From Micromonospora zamorensis (GTDB lineage Bacteria > Actinomycetota > Actinomycetes > Mycobacteriales > Micromonosporaceae): DNA of 64,000 nucleotides. A program made the translations under genes and the position numbers. The DNA lies in NCBI RefSeq assembly GCF_900090275.1, contig NZ_LT607755.1, positions 4,092,001 to 4,156,000 of the forward strand, in the 5' to 3' direction. Position 1 is the first letter of the stretch; every line of letters starts with the position of its first letter. Of this stretch, positions 44,556 to 53,364 are shown piece after piece. The notes under the pieces are model-generated. The model did no database searches, was not told the DNA's origin, and saw only the letters and a program-made list of their open reading frames with translations.

Positions 44556-44595
44556 GGGACGGTGGGGTGTCGGTGGCGCTCGGTAGCGTGACCTG

Positions 44596-46386
44596 GTGCC
44601 TCCGCAGATCCCTCATCCCGATCCTGGCACTCCGGACACCCGCGGACCGATGCGATACCTGTGGTGGCTCACCCGTCGCCAACCCTGGCGGGTGCTGCGC
44701 GGCAGCCTGTTCGGCACGGCCTGGATGATGGGCCTCTCGGCTCGGCCCTACCTCATCGCCCGCGCCGTCGACGACGGGTTGCGCGCCCGCGACATGCGCG
44801 CCCTGGCGCTCTGGGTCGTGGCCATCGTCGTCGCGGGACTGGGCCTGTCCTACCTGGGCATCATGCGACACCGCACGATGACCTTCATCCGGGAGGACGC
44901 CAAGGCCCGCTCGGCGGAGGTCCTGCTGCGCCACCTGTCCCGGATCGGCGCAGTGCTGCCGCGCCGGGTCGCCGCGGGCGAGGTGTCCACCATCGGTGGC
45001 TCCGACATCGACTGGACGGCGCAGGTGCTGACGCTGACCGGGCCGGGCGTCGGGGCGGTCGTCGCGTACGGGGTCATCGCCGTGGTGCTGTGGTCGATCT
45101 CCCCGATGCTCGCGCTCTGCGTGCTGGTCGGAGTGCCGGTGGTCGGGCTGGTCGTCGGGCCCCTGCTGCGCCGCCTGGAGCGGGCCGAGTCGGTCTACCG
45201 CAAACAGCAGGGAGCCCTCACCGCCCGGTCCGGCGACATCGTGGCCGGCCTGCGGGTGCTCGCCGGGGTGGGCGGCCGGGACCTGTTCGCCCGACGGTAC
45301 GCGGCCAGGTCCCAGGAGCTGCGCGCCGAGGGCTACCGGGTGGGCGCGGTCTACAGCTGGATCGACGCGGCGACCGTCGCCATCCCGGGGCTGTTCCTGG
45401 CGGCGGTGGTGTGGCTGACGGCGCGGATGGCGGTGACCGGTGACGTCACGATCGGCGAACTGGTTGCCGTCTACGGCTACGTGGCGACCCTGATCGTGCC
45501 GGTCTGGTTCCTGCTGGAGGGCAGTCACCAGCTGATCCGGGGACGGGTCGCCGCCCGACGGATCGCCGACCTGCTCAACGTGACCTCGGACGACGTCGGT
45601 GGTCCGGGTCGTCGGTGGTCGGGCTCGGTGCCCGACCCTCGCCGACCGGGAGCCCCGGCCGCGCCGGCCAGTCCTGCCGACCTGCACGACCCGCTGACCG
45701 GGCTGACCGTACGCGCGGGCTGGCTGACCGGTGTGGCCGCCGACGATCCGGCGGAAGGGCTGGCGCTGGCCGACCGGCTCGGCCGGTACGTCGCCAGTGA
45801 CACCACCTGGGGCGGTGTGCCGCTGACCGGGGTCGCTCTGGACGAGGTCCGTTCCCGGATCATGGTCGCCGACCACGACTCGTACCTCTTCGCCGGGACA
45901 CTGCGCGACATCCTGCGCCCCCTGGCCGACGACGACGACCACCGGATCGGCGCGGCCCTGCGGGCCGCCTCCGCCGAGGACGTCGTCGACGCGCTGCCCG
46001 CCGGTCTGGACACCCCGATCGACGCCCGGGCCCGGACGCTCTCCGGTGGTCAGCGCCAACGGGTACGCCTGGCCCGGGCGCTCCTCGCCGAGCCGGAGGT
46101 GCTCATCCTCGTCGACCCGACCTCGGCGGTGGACGCGCACACCGAGGCGCGCATCGCCGAACGGCTGCGTGCAGCACGGGCCGGGCGGACGACAGTGGTG
46201 ATCGCCACGTCGCCGCTGCTGCTGGGCCGGACCGACCTGGTCGCACACCTGAGCGGCGGCCGGATCACCGCCACCGGCAGCCACACCGACCTGCTCGACT
46301 CCGACGCCGGCTACCGGCACCTGGTGGCCCGTGGCAGCGACGATCCCGACATCGAGGCCGCCGACACCGAGGAGGCGTACCGGTGA
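44596..46386 (+). CDS. ABC exporter half-transporter with degenerate ATP site (subunit A)
   Basis: This is a 596-residue exporter with six transmembrane helices (residues 20-310) and an ATPase domain. The Walker A is lost (GVAADDPAEG at about 378-387, no GKS/T), the Q-loop Gln is Asp (VADHDSYLF), Walker B reads LILVDP without the catalytic Glu and the H-loop His is replaced (VIATSP). The signature motif LSGGQRQRVRLARAL is intact (about residue 480). It overlaps the next gene by 4 bp. The partner supplies the complementary parts, so together they form one working ATP site. The substrate is unknown. The GTG at 44596 was used. Confidence 0.9.
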   Translation: MPPQIPHPDPGTPDTRGPMRYLWWLTRRQPWRVLRGSLFGTAWMMGLSARPYLIARAVDDGLRARDMRALALWVVAIVVAGLGLSYLGIMRHRTMTFIREDAKARSAEVLLRHLSRIGAVLPRRVAAGEVSTIGGSDIDWTAQVLTLTGPGVGAVVAYGVIAVVLWSISPMLALCVLVGVPVVGLVVGPLLRRLERAESVYRKQQGALTARSGDIVAGLRVLAGVGGRDLFARRYAARSQELRAEGYRVGAVYSWIDAATVAIPGLFLAAVVWLTARMAVTGDVTIGELVAVYGYVATLIVPVWFLLEGSHQLIRGRVAARRIADLLNVTSDDVGGPGRRWSGSVPDPRRPGAPAAPASPADLHDPLTGLTVRAGWLTGVAADDPAEGLALADRLGRYVASDTTWGGVPLTGVALDEVRSRIMVADHDSYLFAGTLRDILRPLADDDDHRIGAALRAASAEDVVDALPAGLDTPIDARARTLSGGQRQRVRLARALLAEPEVLILVDPTSAVDAHTEARIAERLRAARAGRTTVVIATSPLLLGRTDLVAHLSGGRITATGSHTDLLDSDAGYRHLVARGSDDPDIEAADTEEAYR

Positions 46387-48134
46387 ACCGGCTGCCGGTG
46401 GCCGACCGCCGCACCGTACGCCAGGCGTTGCGGGACATGATCGGCCGGCACCGCCGCGCGGTCGGGATCGTGCTGGCGCTGCACAGCGCCGCCGCGGTCG
46501 CCGGGCTCGCCCCGCCGTGGCTGCTGGGCACCATCGTCGACCGGGTCACCGCGGGCGCAGGAGTGGCCACTGTGGACCGGCTGGCGCTGGCCATCGCCGG
46601 TTGCGTCCTGGTCAGCGCGTTGCTCTCCCGATACGCCCAGTACGCCGGTCACCGCTTCGGTGAACGGGCCGTCGCCGAGCTGCGCGAGGAGTTCGTCTCC
46701 CGGACTCTCGGGCTGCCGGTCTCGGTCGTCGAGCGCGCCGGCTCCGGGGACCTGGCCACCCGCAGCTCGGTCGACGTGGCGACGGTCGGCACCACCGTCC
46801 GGGACGTGGTGCCCACCATCGTCATCGCCGGGGTGCAGTTGACGTTGCTGTTCGGGGCGGTCTTCCTGCTGCATCCACTGCTCGGGCTGGCAGCGCTGGC
46901 CGGGCTCCCCTCGATCGTGACGGTGACCCGCTGGTACCTGCGCCGGGCCAGCTCCGCGTACCTTACCGAGGGCGCCGCCGCAGCCGAGCTGACCGAGACG
47001 CTGACCACCACCGCCGAGGGTGCCCGCACCGTGGAGGCGCTGCGACTGACCGACGACCGGATCCGGCACGGCACCGGCCGCATCACCCAGGTGTGGCGGG
47101 CCCGGCGGGCGACCCTCGCGCTGCGGACGGTGTTCTTCTCGATCGTCGAGGCCAGCTATCCGCTGCCGGTCGCCCTGGTCCTGCTCGTCGGCGGTTACCT
47201 GTTCTCCAGGGACATGGTCACGCTCGGCGCGGTGGTCGCCGCCGCGCTCTACCTGCAACAGGCGATCGAACCGTTGGACCGGCTGTTGCAGTGGACGGAG
47301 CAGGCGCAGCGCGGTTTCGCGTCGTACGCCCGGGTCCTCGGCGTCGGCATGGTCCCGGCGGAACCGACGGGCCGGACGGCCACGTCGCGGGGAGAGCGGC
47401 TCGTCGTACGCGGGGCCCGGTTCTCCTACTCCGGCGGCCCGGACGTGCTGCACGGCATCGACCTGGAGGTGCAGCCCGGTGAGCGGCTGGCCGTCGTCGG
47501 TCCGTCGGGCGCCGGCAAGTCCACCCTGGCCCGGCTGCTGGCCGGGATCGACGCGCCACGGCAGGGCGTCGTGAGCATCGGTGGCTGCCCGATCACCGAC
47601 CTCGACCCCGCCGAGCGGCGCCGCCGCATCGCCCTGGTCACCCAGGAGCACCACGTCTTCATCGGCTCGGTGCGGGACAACCTCTCGTTCGCCGCCCCGG
47701 ACGCATCGGACGAGCAGATGCGGGCCGCGCTGGTCACCGTGGGCGCGGACTGGTACGACGACCTGCCGGCGGGGTTGGACACCGCGATCGGCGACGGCGC
47801 CCGGCAGCTCGGCGCCGCGGAGGCCCAGCAGCTCGCGCTGGCCCGGTTGGTGCTCGCCGACCCGCACACGCTGATCCTGGACGAGGCGACCGCCGCGCTC
47901 GATCCGAGCACCGCCCGTCGGACCGAGCGGGCGTTGGCCGCCGTGCTGGCCGGACGGACCGTCATCGCGATCGCGCACCGGCTCAACACCGCGCACGACG
48001 CCGACCGGGTGGCGGTGCTGGCCGACGGCCGGATCACCGAGATCGGCAGCCACGATGATCTCGTGGCTGCCGACGGGGCGTACGCGGACCTGTGGCGCTC
48101 CTGGCACACGCAGGCCGACGAGCGGCTGCGGTGA
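46383..48134 (+). CDS. ABC exporter half-transporter with intact Walker motifs (subunit B)
   Basis: This 583-residue partner subunit has six transmembrane helices and an ATPase domain with intact Walker A GPSGAGKST (about residue 372), Q-loop VTQEHHVF, Walker B LILDEA and H-loop AIAHRL. The signature motif is degenerate: LGAAEAQQ replaces LSGGQ (about residue 476). The intact Walker A therefore pairs with the intact signature of subunit A. It is convergent with the next permease gene only 5 bp away. Export of a lipid or small molecule is likely, but the substrate cannot be told. Confidence 0.92.
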   Translation: MNRLPVADRRTVRQALRDMIGRHRRAVGIVLALHSAAAVAGLAPPWLLGTIVDRVTAGAGVATVDRLALAIAGCVLVSALLSRYAQYAGHRFGERAVAELREEFVSRTLGLPVSVVERAGSGDLATRSSVDVATVGTTVRDVVPTIVIAGVQLTLLFGAVFLLHPLLGLAALAGLPSIVTVTRWYLRRASSAYLTEGAAAAELTETLTTTAEGARTVEALRLTDDRIRHGTGRITQVWRARRATLALRTVFFSIVEASYPLPVALVLLVGGYLFSRDMVTLGAVVAAALYLQQAIEPLDRLLQWTEQAQRGFASYARVLGVGMVPAEPTGRTATSRGERLVVRGARFSYSGGPDVLHGIDLEVQPGERLAVVGPSGAGKSTLARLLAGIDAPRQGVVSIGGCPITDLDPAERRRRIALVTQEHHVFIGSVRDNLSFAAPDASDEQMRAALVTVGADWYDDLPAGLDTAIGDGARQLGAAEAQQLALARLVLADPHTLILDEATAALDPSTARRTERALAAVLAGRTVIAIAHRLNTAHDADRVAVLADGRITEIGSHDDLVAADGAYADLWRSWHTQADERLR

Positions 48135-48138
48135 CCGG

Positions 48139-49068
48139 CTACTTCACCGCACCGGAGGTGAGGCCGGCCTGGATCTGGCGTTGGAAGACCGCGTACACGA
48201 TGATCATCGGAAGGATGGCGATGGTCAGCGCGGCGAACAACCCGGACCAGTCCGCCTCGTAGCCTGCGTTGACCGAGATGTCGGCGATGCCCTGGGTGAG
48301 CACCCACTTGTCCTTGGCGTTGGAGAGCAGCACCAGCGGAAGTTGATACTGCGCCCACTGACCGATGATGTTGAAGATCGCGACACTGATCAGACCCGGC
48401 TTCGCCATCGGCATCATGACCTGGAAGAACAGTCGGCTGTGCCCACAACCGTCGATCATGCCCGCCTCGGCCACCGACGACGGCAGCGTCTTGAAGAACG
48501 CGGCCAGGAAGAACACCGTGAACGGCAACGAGTACGCGGTGTAGACCAGCACCACACCTGTGTGGGTGTCCAGCAGGCCCAGGTTCTTCACCACGAAGAA
48601 GAGCGGCACCAGGGCCAGGAAGACCGGGAACGCCAACCCGGAGACGAAGAGGTAGTAGACCGCCCGGTTGCCCCAGAACTTGTAGCGGGCCAGCACGTAC
48701 GCGGCCATCGAGCCGAGCAGCATGGTGAGGAAGGTGCTGCACGAGACCACGATGACGCTGTTCAGGAAGTACCGGCCAACGTTCGCCTTGGTCCAGGCCC
48801 GCCCGAAGTTCTCCCAGCGCAACTCGGCCGGGAGCGTCCACGGGCTGCTGAAGATCTCGCTCGTGTTCTTGAACGCGGCGAGAAAGGTCCAGAGGATCGG
48901 CACGATCACGATCACCGCCCAGACGGCGAGCGCGATGTGCCCCAGGCCGGCGAAGAGCCGTACCTCCGAGCGGGGGCCCTTACGCCCCGGCCCGGCGGGG
49001 TCGGACGGATCACCGGTCTTCGGCGGTAGCGCCGCCGGGGTCGGCGGCAGCGTCGACTGCGGATTCAT
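48139..49068 (-). CDS. Sugar ABC importer permease (MalG type), cluster 1
   Basis: This 309-residue permease has a polar Pro-rich tail, about six transmembrane helices, an EAA loop (SVAEAGMIDGCGHSRLFFQVMMPMAKPG) and C-terminal [15 protein letters not shown]. The ATG at 49068 overlaps the stop of the other permease (TGATGA). It closely resembles the permease at 54556-55455. It belongs to the operon that runs from the RpiR gene to here, with no ATPase. Confidence 0.9.
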   Translation of the reverse strand: MNPQSTLPPTPAALPPKTGDPSDPAGPGRKGPRSEVRLFAGLGHIALAVWAVIVIVPILWTFLAAFKNTSEIFSSPWTLPAELRWENFGRAWTKANVGRYFLNSVIVVSCSTFLTMLLGSMAAYVLARYKFWGNRAVYYLFVSGLAFPVFLALVPLFFVVKNLGLLDTHTGVVLVYTAYSLPFTVFFLAAFFKTLPSSVAEAGMIDGCGHSRLFFQVMMPMAKPGLISVAIFNIIGQWAQYQLPLVLLSNAKDKWVLTQGIADISVNAGYEADWSGLFAALTIAILPMIIVYAVFQRQIQAGLTSGAVK

Positions 49069-49976
49069 CAGTACTCCACGCTTTCCCGCTTGGTGAGCCG
49101 CAGCGTCAGCGCCGCGAACGTGAGGGTGAGGAAGAACAGCGCCACGCCCATCGCCGAGGCGTAGCCGTACTTCGAGTAGACGAACGCGTTGCGGTAGATC
49201 TCCATCGCCAGCACGGTGGTGGCGCCGTCCGGACCACCGCCGTCCACCGAGAGCACAGCCACGATGGCGAACGCGTCGAACGCCGCGATGCCGAGGTACA
49301 CCCAGGCCACCTGGAGGGTGTCCCACAGCAGCGGCAGGGTGACCCGGAAGAACAGGGTCACCTTGGTCGCCCCGTCCATCTCCGCGGCCTCGTAGATCTC
49401 ACCCGGGATGGAGGCCATCCCGGCCGAGAAGAGCACCACGTAGAAGCCGACGGCCTGCCAGACGAGGACCGCGATGATCGACCAGAGGGCCAGGTTCGGC
49501 TTGACCAGGAACAGGACCGGCTCCAGGCCGAACTCCATCAGCACGCCGTTGATCAGGCCGGACTCGTTCGGTCGGTACACCATCTGGAACAGCACCGCGA
49601 TGATGGCCACCGCGAGGACCTGGGGGAAGAAGAACACCACCCGGTAGAACTTCGCCCCCCAGACCCCCTGGCGTTGCCCGCCGCTGCTCTTACCACCCAC
49701 GTTCAGCAGGAAGGCGAAGAACAGGGCGATGGCAACGGTGATCAGCGGCAGGGCAAGCAGCAGTACGCCGTGGTGCTGGACCGCCTTCCAGAAGGCCCCG
49801 TCGTCAAGCAGCCTCCGGTAGTTGTCGAACCCCACCCACTGCGGGGCGGACAGCCCTCGCCAGTTGGTCATCGAGATCTGGAACGCCTGCGCGTATGGCC
49901 AGATCACGAATGTCACGTACAGCGCGACCGGGGCGAACAGGAACCCGATCACGAATGGATACTTGCCGTGCCGCAT
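49068..49976 (-). CDS. Sugar ABC importer permease (MalF type), cluster 1
   Basis: This 302-residue permease starts MRHGKYPFVIGFLFAPVALYV and has six transmembrane helices and the EAA loop (YEAAEMDGATKVTLFFRVTLPLLWDT). It is the same length as and very similar to the permease at 55452-56360. It follows the binding-protein gene by 18 bp and overlaps the next permease by 1 bp. Confidence 0.9.
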   Translation of the reverse strand: MRHGKYPFVIGFLFAPVALYVTFVIWPYAQAFQISMTNWRGLSAPQWVGFDNYRRLLDDGAFWKAVQHHGVLLLALPLITVAIALFFAFLLNVGGKSSGGQRQGVWGAKFYRVVFFFPQVLAVAIIAVLFQMVYRPNESGLINGVLMEFGLEPVLFLVKPNLALWSIIAVLVWQAVGFYVVLFSAGMASIPGEIYEAAEMDGATKVTLFFRVTLPLLWDTLQVAWVYLGIAAFDAFAIVAVLSVDGGGPDGATTVLAMEIYRNAFVYSKYGYASAMGVALFFLTLTFAALTLRLTKRESVEY

Positions 49977-49994
49977 GACCCTAGCTCCGATCGA

Positions 49995-51431
49995 TCAGCG
50001 CTTGAACTTGGCTACGGAGCTGTCCTTCTTGATCGTGTCGGCGCGCTTCTGGATTCGCTCCACGAAGGCGTCCGCGTTGATCCGGCCGAACATCAGCTCG
50101 TTGGTGGCGGTCCGCGCCTCCGTGTCGAGCTCCTTGTACCAGCCGTCGAAGTACAGGTTGAACACGTCCTGGCCGGCCGCCTTGAGCGCGGCCTGCGAGC
50201 TGGCCACACCGGGCGGGAAGGCGAAGCCCTCCGAGCCGGCGGTGACCACGGTCGGGGCCTTGACCACCTCGGTGAAGCCCTTGGCGCCCGCCTTGGACAG
50301 CATCTGGCGCATGTACTCCAGGCCGCCCTTGGGGTTCTTGCTCTTCGCCGAGACGAAGTAGCCCTCACCCGCGGTGGCGCGCAGCGCCGTGGCCGGCATC
50401 TTGTCCGACGCGGTCAGGCTCGGCACCGGCATGAGCTGGTAGTCGAAGCCGGGCGGGGTGTCCTTCTTCTGCTCGCCCTCCAGCCAGTCACCGCTGGGGT
50501 AGAGGGCCACCTTGTACTGGTTCTGCCGCAGCTGCACGTCGGTGTGCTTGAGCCCCTCGAAGCTCTTGTCGCTGAACTTCGCGCCGACCTCGGCCCACGC
50601 CGTGGCCGCCTGCTTGATCGCGTCCTGCTTCCAGGCGCCATCCTCCAGGTTGTCGATGTTCTTGAGAACGTCGACGCCACCGATCTTGGCGGCCTGGGTG
50701 AGGATCACGTTCCACTGGTAGTAGGCCGCGTTCGCCCCGGCGTAGCCGTACGGGGTGATGCCCTTGGCCTTGATGGCGGTGAGCAGGGTGATGAAGTCGT
50801 CCCACGTCTTCGCCGGCGCCCAGCCGTTGTCCTTGAACAGCTTGGCCGAGTACCAGATGCCGAAGACGGTGGAGACGTAGTACAGGACGTACGGCTTGCC
50901 GTTGAACGAGCCCGCCTCGATGGTGCCCGGCACCACGGTGTCGCGGACCTTCTTGGATGCGTCGTCGACCGACGGGGCGTCCCACAGCTCGGTGAGGTCC
51001 TGGAGCTGACCGTCGGCGACCAGCGCGCCGAAGTCCATCAGCTTCTCGCCCGAGTTGTTCACGAACTCCGGCGGGTTGCCGGAGGCGAACCGCGGCTGGA
51101 GCACGGTGGAGACGGCCTGCGTGGCCTGGTGCTTGACCTCCGCCTTGGGGAACGCCTTCTTGTACAGCGGCTCGTGCACGTCGGTGGCGTACTTCTCGCC
51201 GTAACCGCCGTTGAAGATGATCACCTCGATCGGCGCGTCCTCCTTGACGCCCAGCGGGTTGGCGGCGTTCTTGGTGCCGCCGGCGACCTGCTCGTTGTCG
51301 TTGTCGCTGCCGCTGGTGGCGCAGGCGCCAAGCAGGCCGATGGCCGGAGTGGCGAGCATGCCCACGGCGGCGGCGCGACGCAGAACCGTGCGACGGTCGA
51401 GTGCGGCCGGGTGTTCGGGGGTAAACGACAT
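49995..51431 (-). CDS. Sugar ABC importer solute-binding lipoprotein, cluster 1
   Basis: This 478-residue lipoprotein has a twin-arginine-type signal (LDRRTVLRRAAAVGMLATPAIG) ending LLGAC, so it is probably exported folded and then lipidated. The mature part (NGGYGEKYATDVHEPLYKK, NNSGEKLMDFGALV, PSGDWLEGEQKKDTPPGF) resembles NgcE-type binding proteins of N-acetylglucosamine/chitobiose importers. The ATG at 51431 has AAGGAGA upstream. It is a paralogue of the protein at 56424-57839. The ligand is probably an amino sugar (inference from the neighbours). Confidence 0.87.
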   Translation of the reverse strand: MSFTPEHPAALDRRTVLRRAAAVGMLATPAIGLLGACATSGSDNDNEQVAGGTKNAANPLGVKEDAPIEVIIFNGGYGEKYATDVHEPLYKKAFPKAEVKHQATQAVSTVLQPRFASGNPPEFVNNSGEKLMDFGALVADGQLQDLTELWDAPSVDDASKKVRDTVVPGTIEAGSFNGKPYVLYYVSTVFGIWYSAKLFKDNGWAPAKTWDDFITLLTAIKAKGITPYGYAGANAAYYQWNVILTQAAKIGGVDVLKNIDNLEDGAWKQDAIKQAATAWAEVGAKFSDKSFEGLKHTDVQLRQNQYKVALYPSGDWLEGEQKKDTPPGFDYQLMPVPSLTASDKMPATALRATAGEGYFVSAKSKNPKGGLEYMRQMLSKAGAKGFTEVVKAPTVVTAGSEGFAFPPGVASSQAALKAAGQDVFNLYFDGWYKELDTEARTATNELMFGRINADAFVERIQKRADTIKKDSSVAKFKR

Positions 51432-51457
51432 CGTCGTGTCTCCTTGTGAAATTCGGG

Positions 51458-52207
51458 TCATGCCGTGCGCCGGAGGCGCCCGGCGTACCGCGACTCGAGG
51501 GCGAGGTTGTGCTCGTCCCCGCCGGGGACGTTGGCGGAGAGGTAGATAGGGGGTACCTCCCCTGCCTGGTGGAACCGTCGTACGACCTCCGCGGTCAGCA
51601 GCTGCGCCAGCAGCGCCGTGGTGACCGAGGAGACCGCACAGACCGCGCCGCCGCCCTCGAGCGGCAGCAGTGCATCGCCGTACGGCGCGCCGTTGTCCAG
51701 CACGACGTCGGCGAGGTCGGCGAGCCGATGCCCGGACGGGTGCCGTGGGGCGACCCGCGCGGTGTGCTCGACCGAGGTGACCGCGATCAACGGGTGACCG
51801 CGCTCGGTGACCAGCGCCGCCAGCTCGACCACCGAGCCGTTGATGCCGGACTGGGACGCCACCACGAACACGTCGCGCGGCTGTGGCGCCGCGAGCGCGT
51901 AGATCTGGTGGGCGATGGAGGGGTCGCGTTCCAGTTTGGGGTCGGCGAGCACGCCGCGCGGGGCGTCGCCGTGCATCACCAGGTCCCGTACCGAGAGCCG
52001 GTTGGTGGGGACCAGCCCACCGGCCCGGGCCACCAGCTCGGCGGCGAACGCCTCGGAGTGCCCTGCGCCGAATGCCTGGAGCACCCCGCCGCCGCGCAGG
52101 CTCTCGGCGATCAGATCGGCGGCCCGGGTGATTCCGTCGGCCTCCGAGTCGAGCAACCGGTCGAGCACGGGGCGGACGGCGTCGGCGTACCCCTGGGCGC
52201 TGATCAT
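51458..52207 (-). CDS. SIS-domain protein (sugar isomerase-like)
   Basis: This 249-residue cytoplasmic protein carries one SIS fold: LQAFGAGHSEAFAAELVARAGG near residue 45 and DVFVVASQSGINGSVVELA in the middle, with PIYLSANVPGGDEHN near the end. It matches the UPF0309-type sugar isomerase group. It starts inside the stop of the RpiR gene (ATGA overlap) and precedes the binding-protein gene by 26 bp. A role on a phosphorylated amino sugar is likely but unproven. Confidence 0.85.
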   Translation of the reverse strand: MISAQGYADAVRPVLDRLLDSEADGITRAADLIAESLRGGGVLQAFGAGHSEAFAAELVARAGGLVPTNRLSVRDLVMHGDAPRGVLADPKLERDPSIAHQIYALAAPQPRDVFVVASQSGINGSVVELAALVTERGHPLIAVTSVEHTARVAPRHPSGHRLADLADVVLDNGAPYGDALLPLEGGGAVCAVSSVTTALLAQLLTAEVVRRFHQAGEVPPIYLSANVPGGDEHNLALESRYAGRLRRTA

Positions 52208-53166
52208 GAGACGGATCCCTTCGCCGACTTGTGCCCGTCGACGGCCTGCGCGGTGCGCCGGAAGGCCGCGTGCGCGCGGTCGTGCGTGCGTTGGGCGACG
52301 GCGATGTAGAGCAGGTCGAGCACCACGAGCTGGGGGTGCCGCGCGGAGAGCGCATCCGGTCGGAAGGTGGTCGCCTGGCTGGCCGTGAGCAGCACGATGT
52401 CGGCCAGCTCGGCCAACGGGGAACGGGGAAAGCCGGTGAGCGCGACGGTGGTGGCACCCCGGCTGCCCGCCTCGGCGAGCATCTCGATCGTCTCGCGGGT
52501 CTGCCCGGTGTGCGAGATGCCCAGTGCCACGTCCCCGGCGCGCAGCAGTGCGGCGCTGGCCAACCCCTCGTGCACGTCGTTCCACGCCCACGCGGCAACC
52601 CCGATGCGGTGCAGGCTGAACTGCATCTCCTCACCGACCAGGGCGCTACCGCTGGCGCCGAAGATGTTCACCCGGTTGGCGCCGGCGATCGCCACCGCGG
52701 CCCGCTCGACCTCGGCGAGATCGAGAAGGGTGGCCGTGTCGTGCATGGCCCGGGTGTCGGCGGCCATGATCTGGTCGAGCACCCGGGCGAGCGGGTCGCC
52801 CGGCTGGATCTCGCGTCCGATGTCGATGGTCCAGCCGGCGGAGCGTGCCCGGCCGGTCTCGGAGGCGATGCCCAGCCGCAGGTCGGCGTATCCCTCGAAG
52901 CCCATCACCCGGCAGAAGCGGGTGATGGTCGCGGGTGAGGTGCCGCTCCGCTCGGCCAGCTCGACGATTGTCGAGCGGGCGGCGGCCTCCGGGTCGCTCA
53001 GCACGTGCTCGGCGACGCGGCGCAGGGCGCCGGTCAGTTCGGCGAGCCCGTTGCGGACCCGGGCCAGCACCCCGTCGGAGGTCGATCCGAGGGCGTTGCG
53101 CCGGTCGATCGCATCGGCGTCGACCACCGCGGTCCCCGCAGCGGTGTCCACCTCTTGATCAACCAT
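52204..53166 (-). CDS. MurR/RpiR-family transcriptional regulator
   Basis: This 320-residue regulator has an N-terminal HTH_6 domain (STIVELAERSGTSPATITRFCRVMGFEGYADLRLGIA, about residues 62-105) and a C-terminal SIS domain (NIFGASGSALVGEEMQFSLHRIG, DVALGISHTGQTRETIEML) that senses sugar phosphates. It is the first gene of the cluster 1 operon and overlaps the SIS gene. The divergent BadF-type kinase gene starts 198 bp away. It probably controls both clusters, because a shared element lies before each. Confidence 0.9.
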   Translation of the reverse strand: MVDQEVDTAAGTAVVDADAIDRRNALGSTSDGVLARVRNGLAELTGALRRVAEHVLSDPEAAARSTIVELAERSGTSPATITRFCRVMGFEGYADLRLGIASETGRARSAGWTIDIGREIQPGDPLARVLDQIMAADTRAMHDTATLLDLAEVERAAVAIAGANRVNIFGASGSALVGEEMQFSLHRIGVAAWAWNDVHEGLASAALLRAGDVALGISHTGQTRETIEMLAEAGSRGATTVALTGFPRSPLAELADIVLLTASQATTFRPDALSARHPQLVVLDLLYIAVAQRTHDRAHAAFRRTAQAVDGHKSAKGSVS

Positions 53167-53196
53167 CGACGCCTCGCATTTTCGAAGGACTGTTAA

Positions 53197-53216
53197 CTGT
53201 TAGTGGTAAAATTTCT
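53197..53216. promoter_or_regulatory. Shared promoter element, copy 1 (RpiR/kinase region)
   Basis: CTGTTAGTGGTAAAATTTCT lies in an AT-rich island between the RpiR gene and the divergent kinase gene. It matches CTGTTACTGAAGAATTTCT at 57931-57949, allowing one gap. It is part of an imperfect inverted repeat (GTAA-N6-TTAC, with TTAGT and ACTAA outside). It is a candidate RpiR operator. Confidence 0.55.
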
Positions 53217-53364
53217 TACTAAACGACTGTCTATGTCAAGACCGTGGGCGAAGTTTTCAAACTGTTACCTGGCGCACAGGCCGCCGCGCCCGCCAGGATT
53301 TGCCCTCCACGACTGCGCCGACCAGCATGAACAGTCCCGATCGCCGTTCAGCGCAAGGAGACCC

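Noticed and set aside
49995..52634. Continuous frame that would fuse a long N-terminus to the cluster 1 binding protein
   Set aside because: The true start is at 51431 with a good ribosome site and a twin-arginine signal; the upstream part overlaps the SIS gene in another frame.
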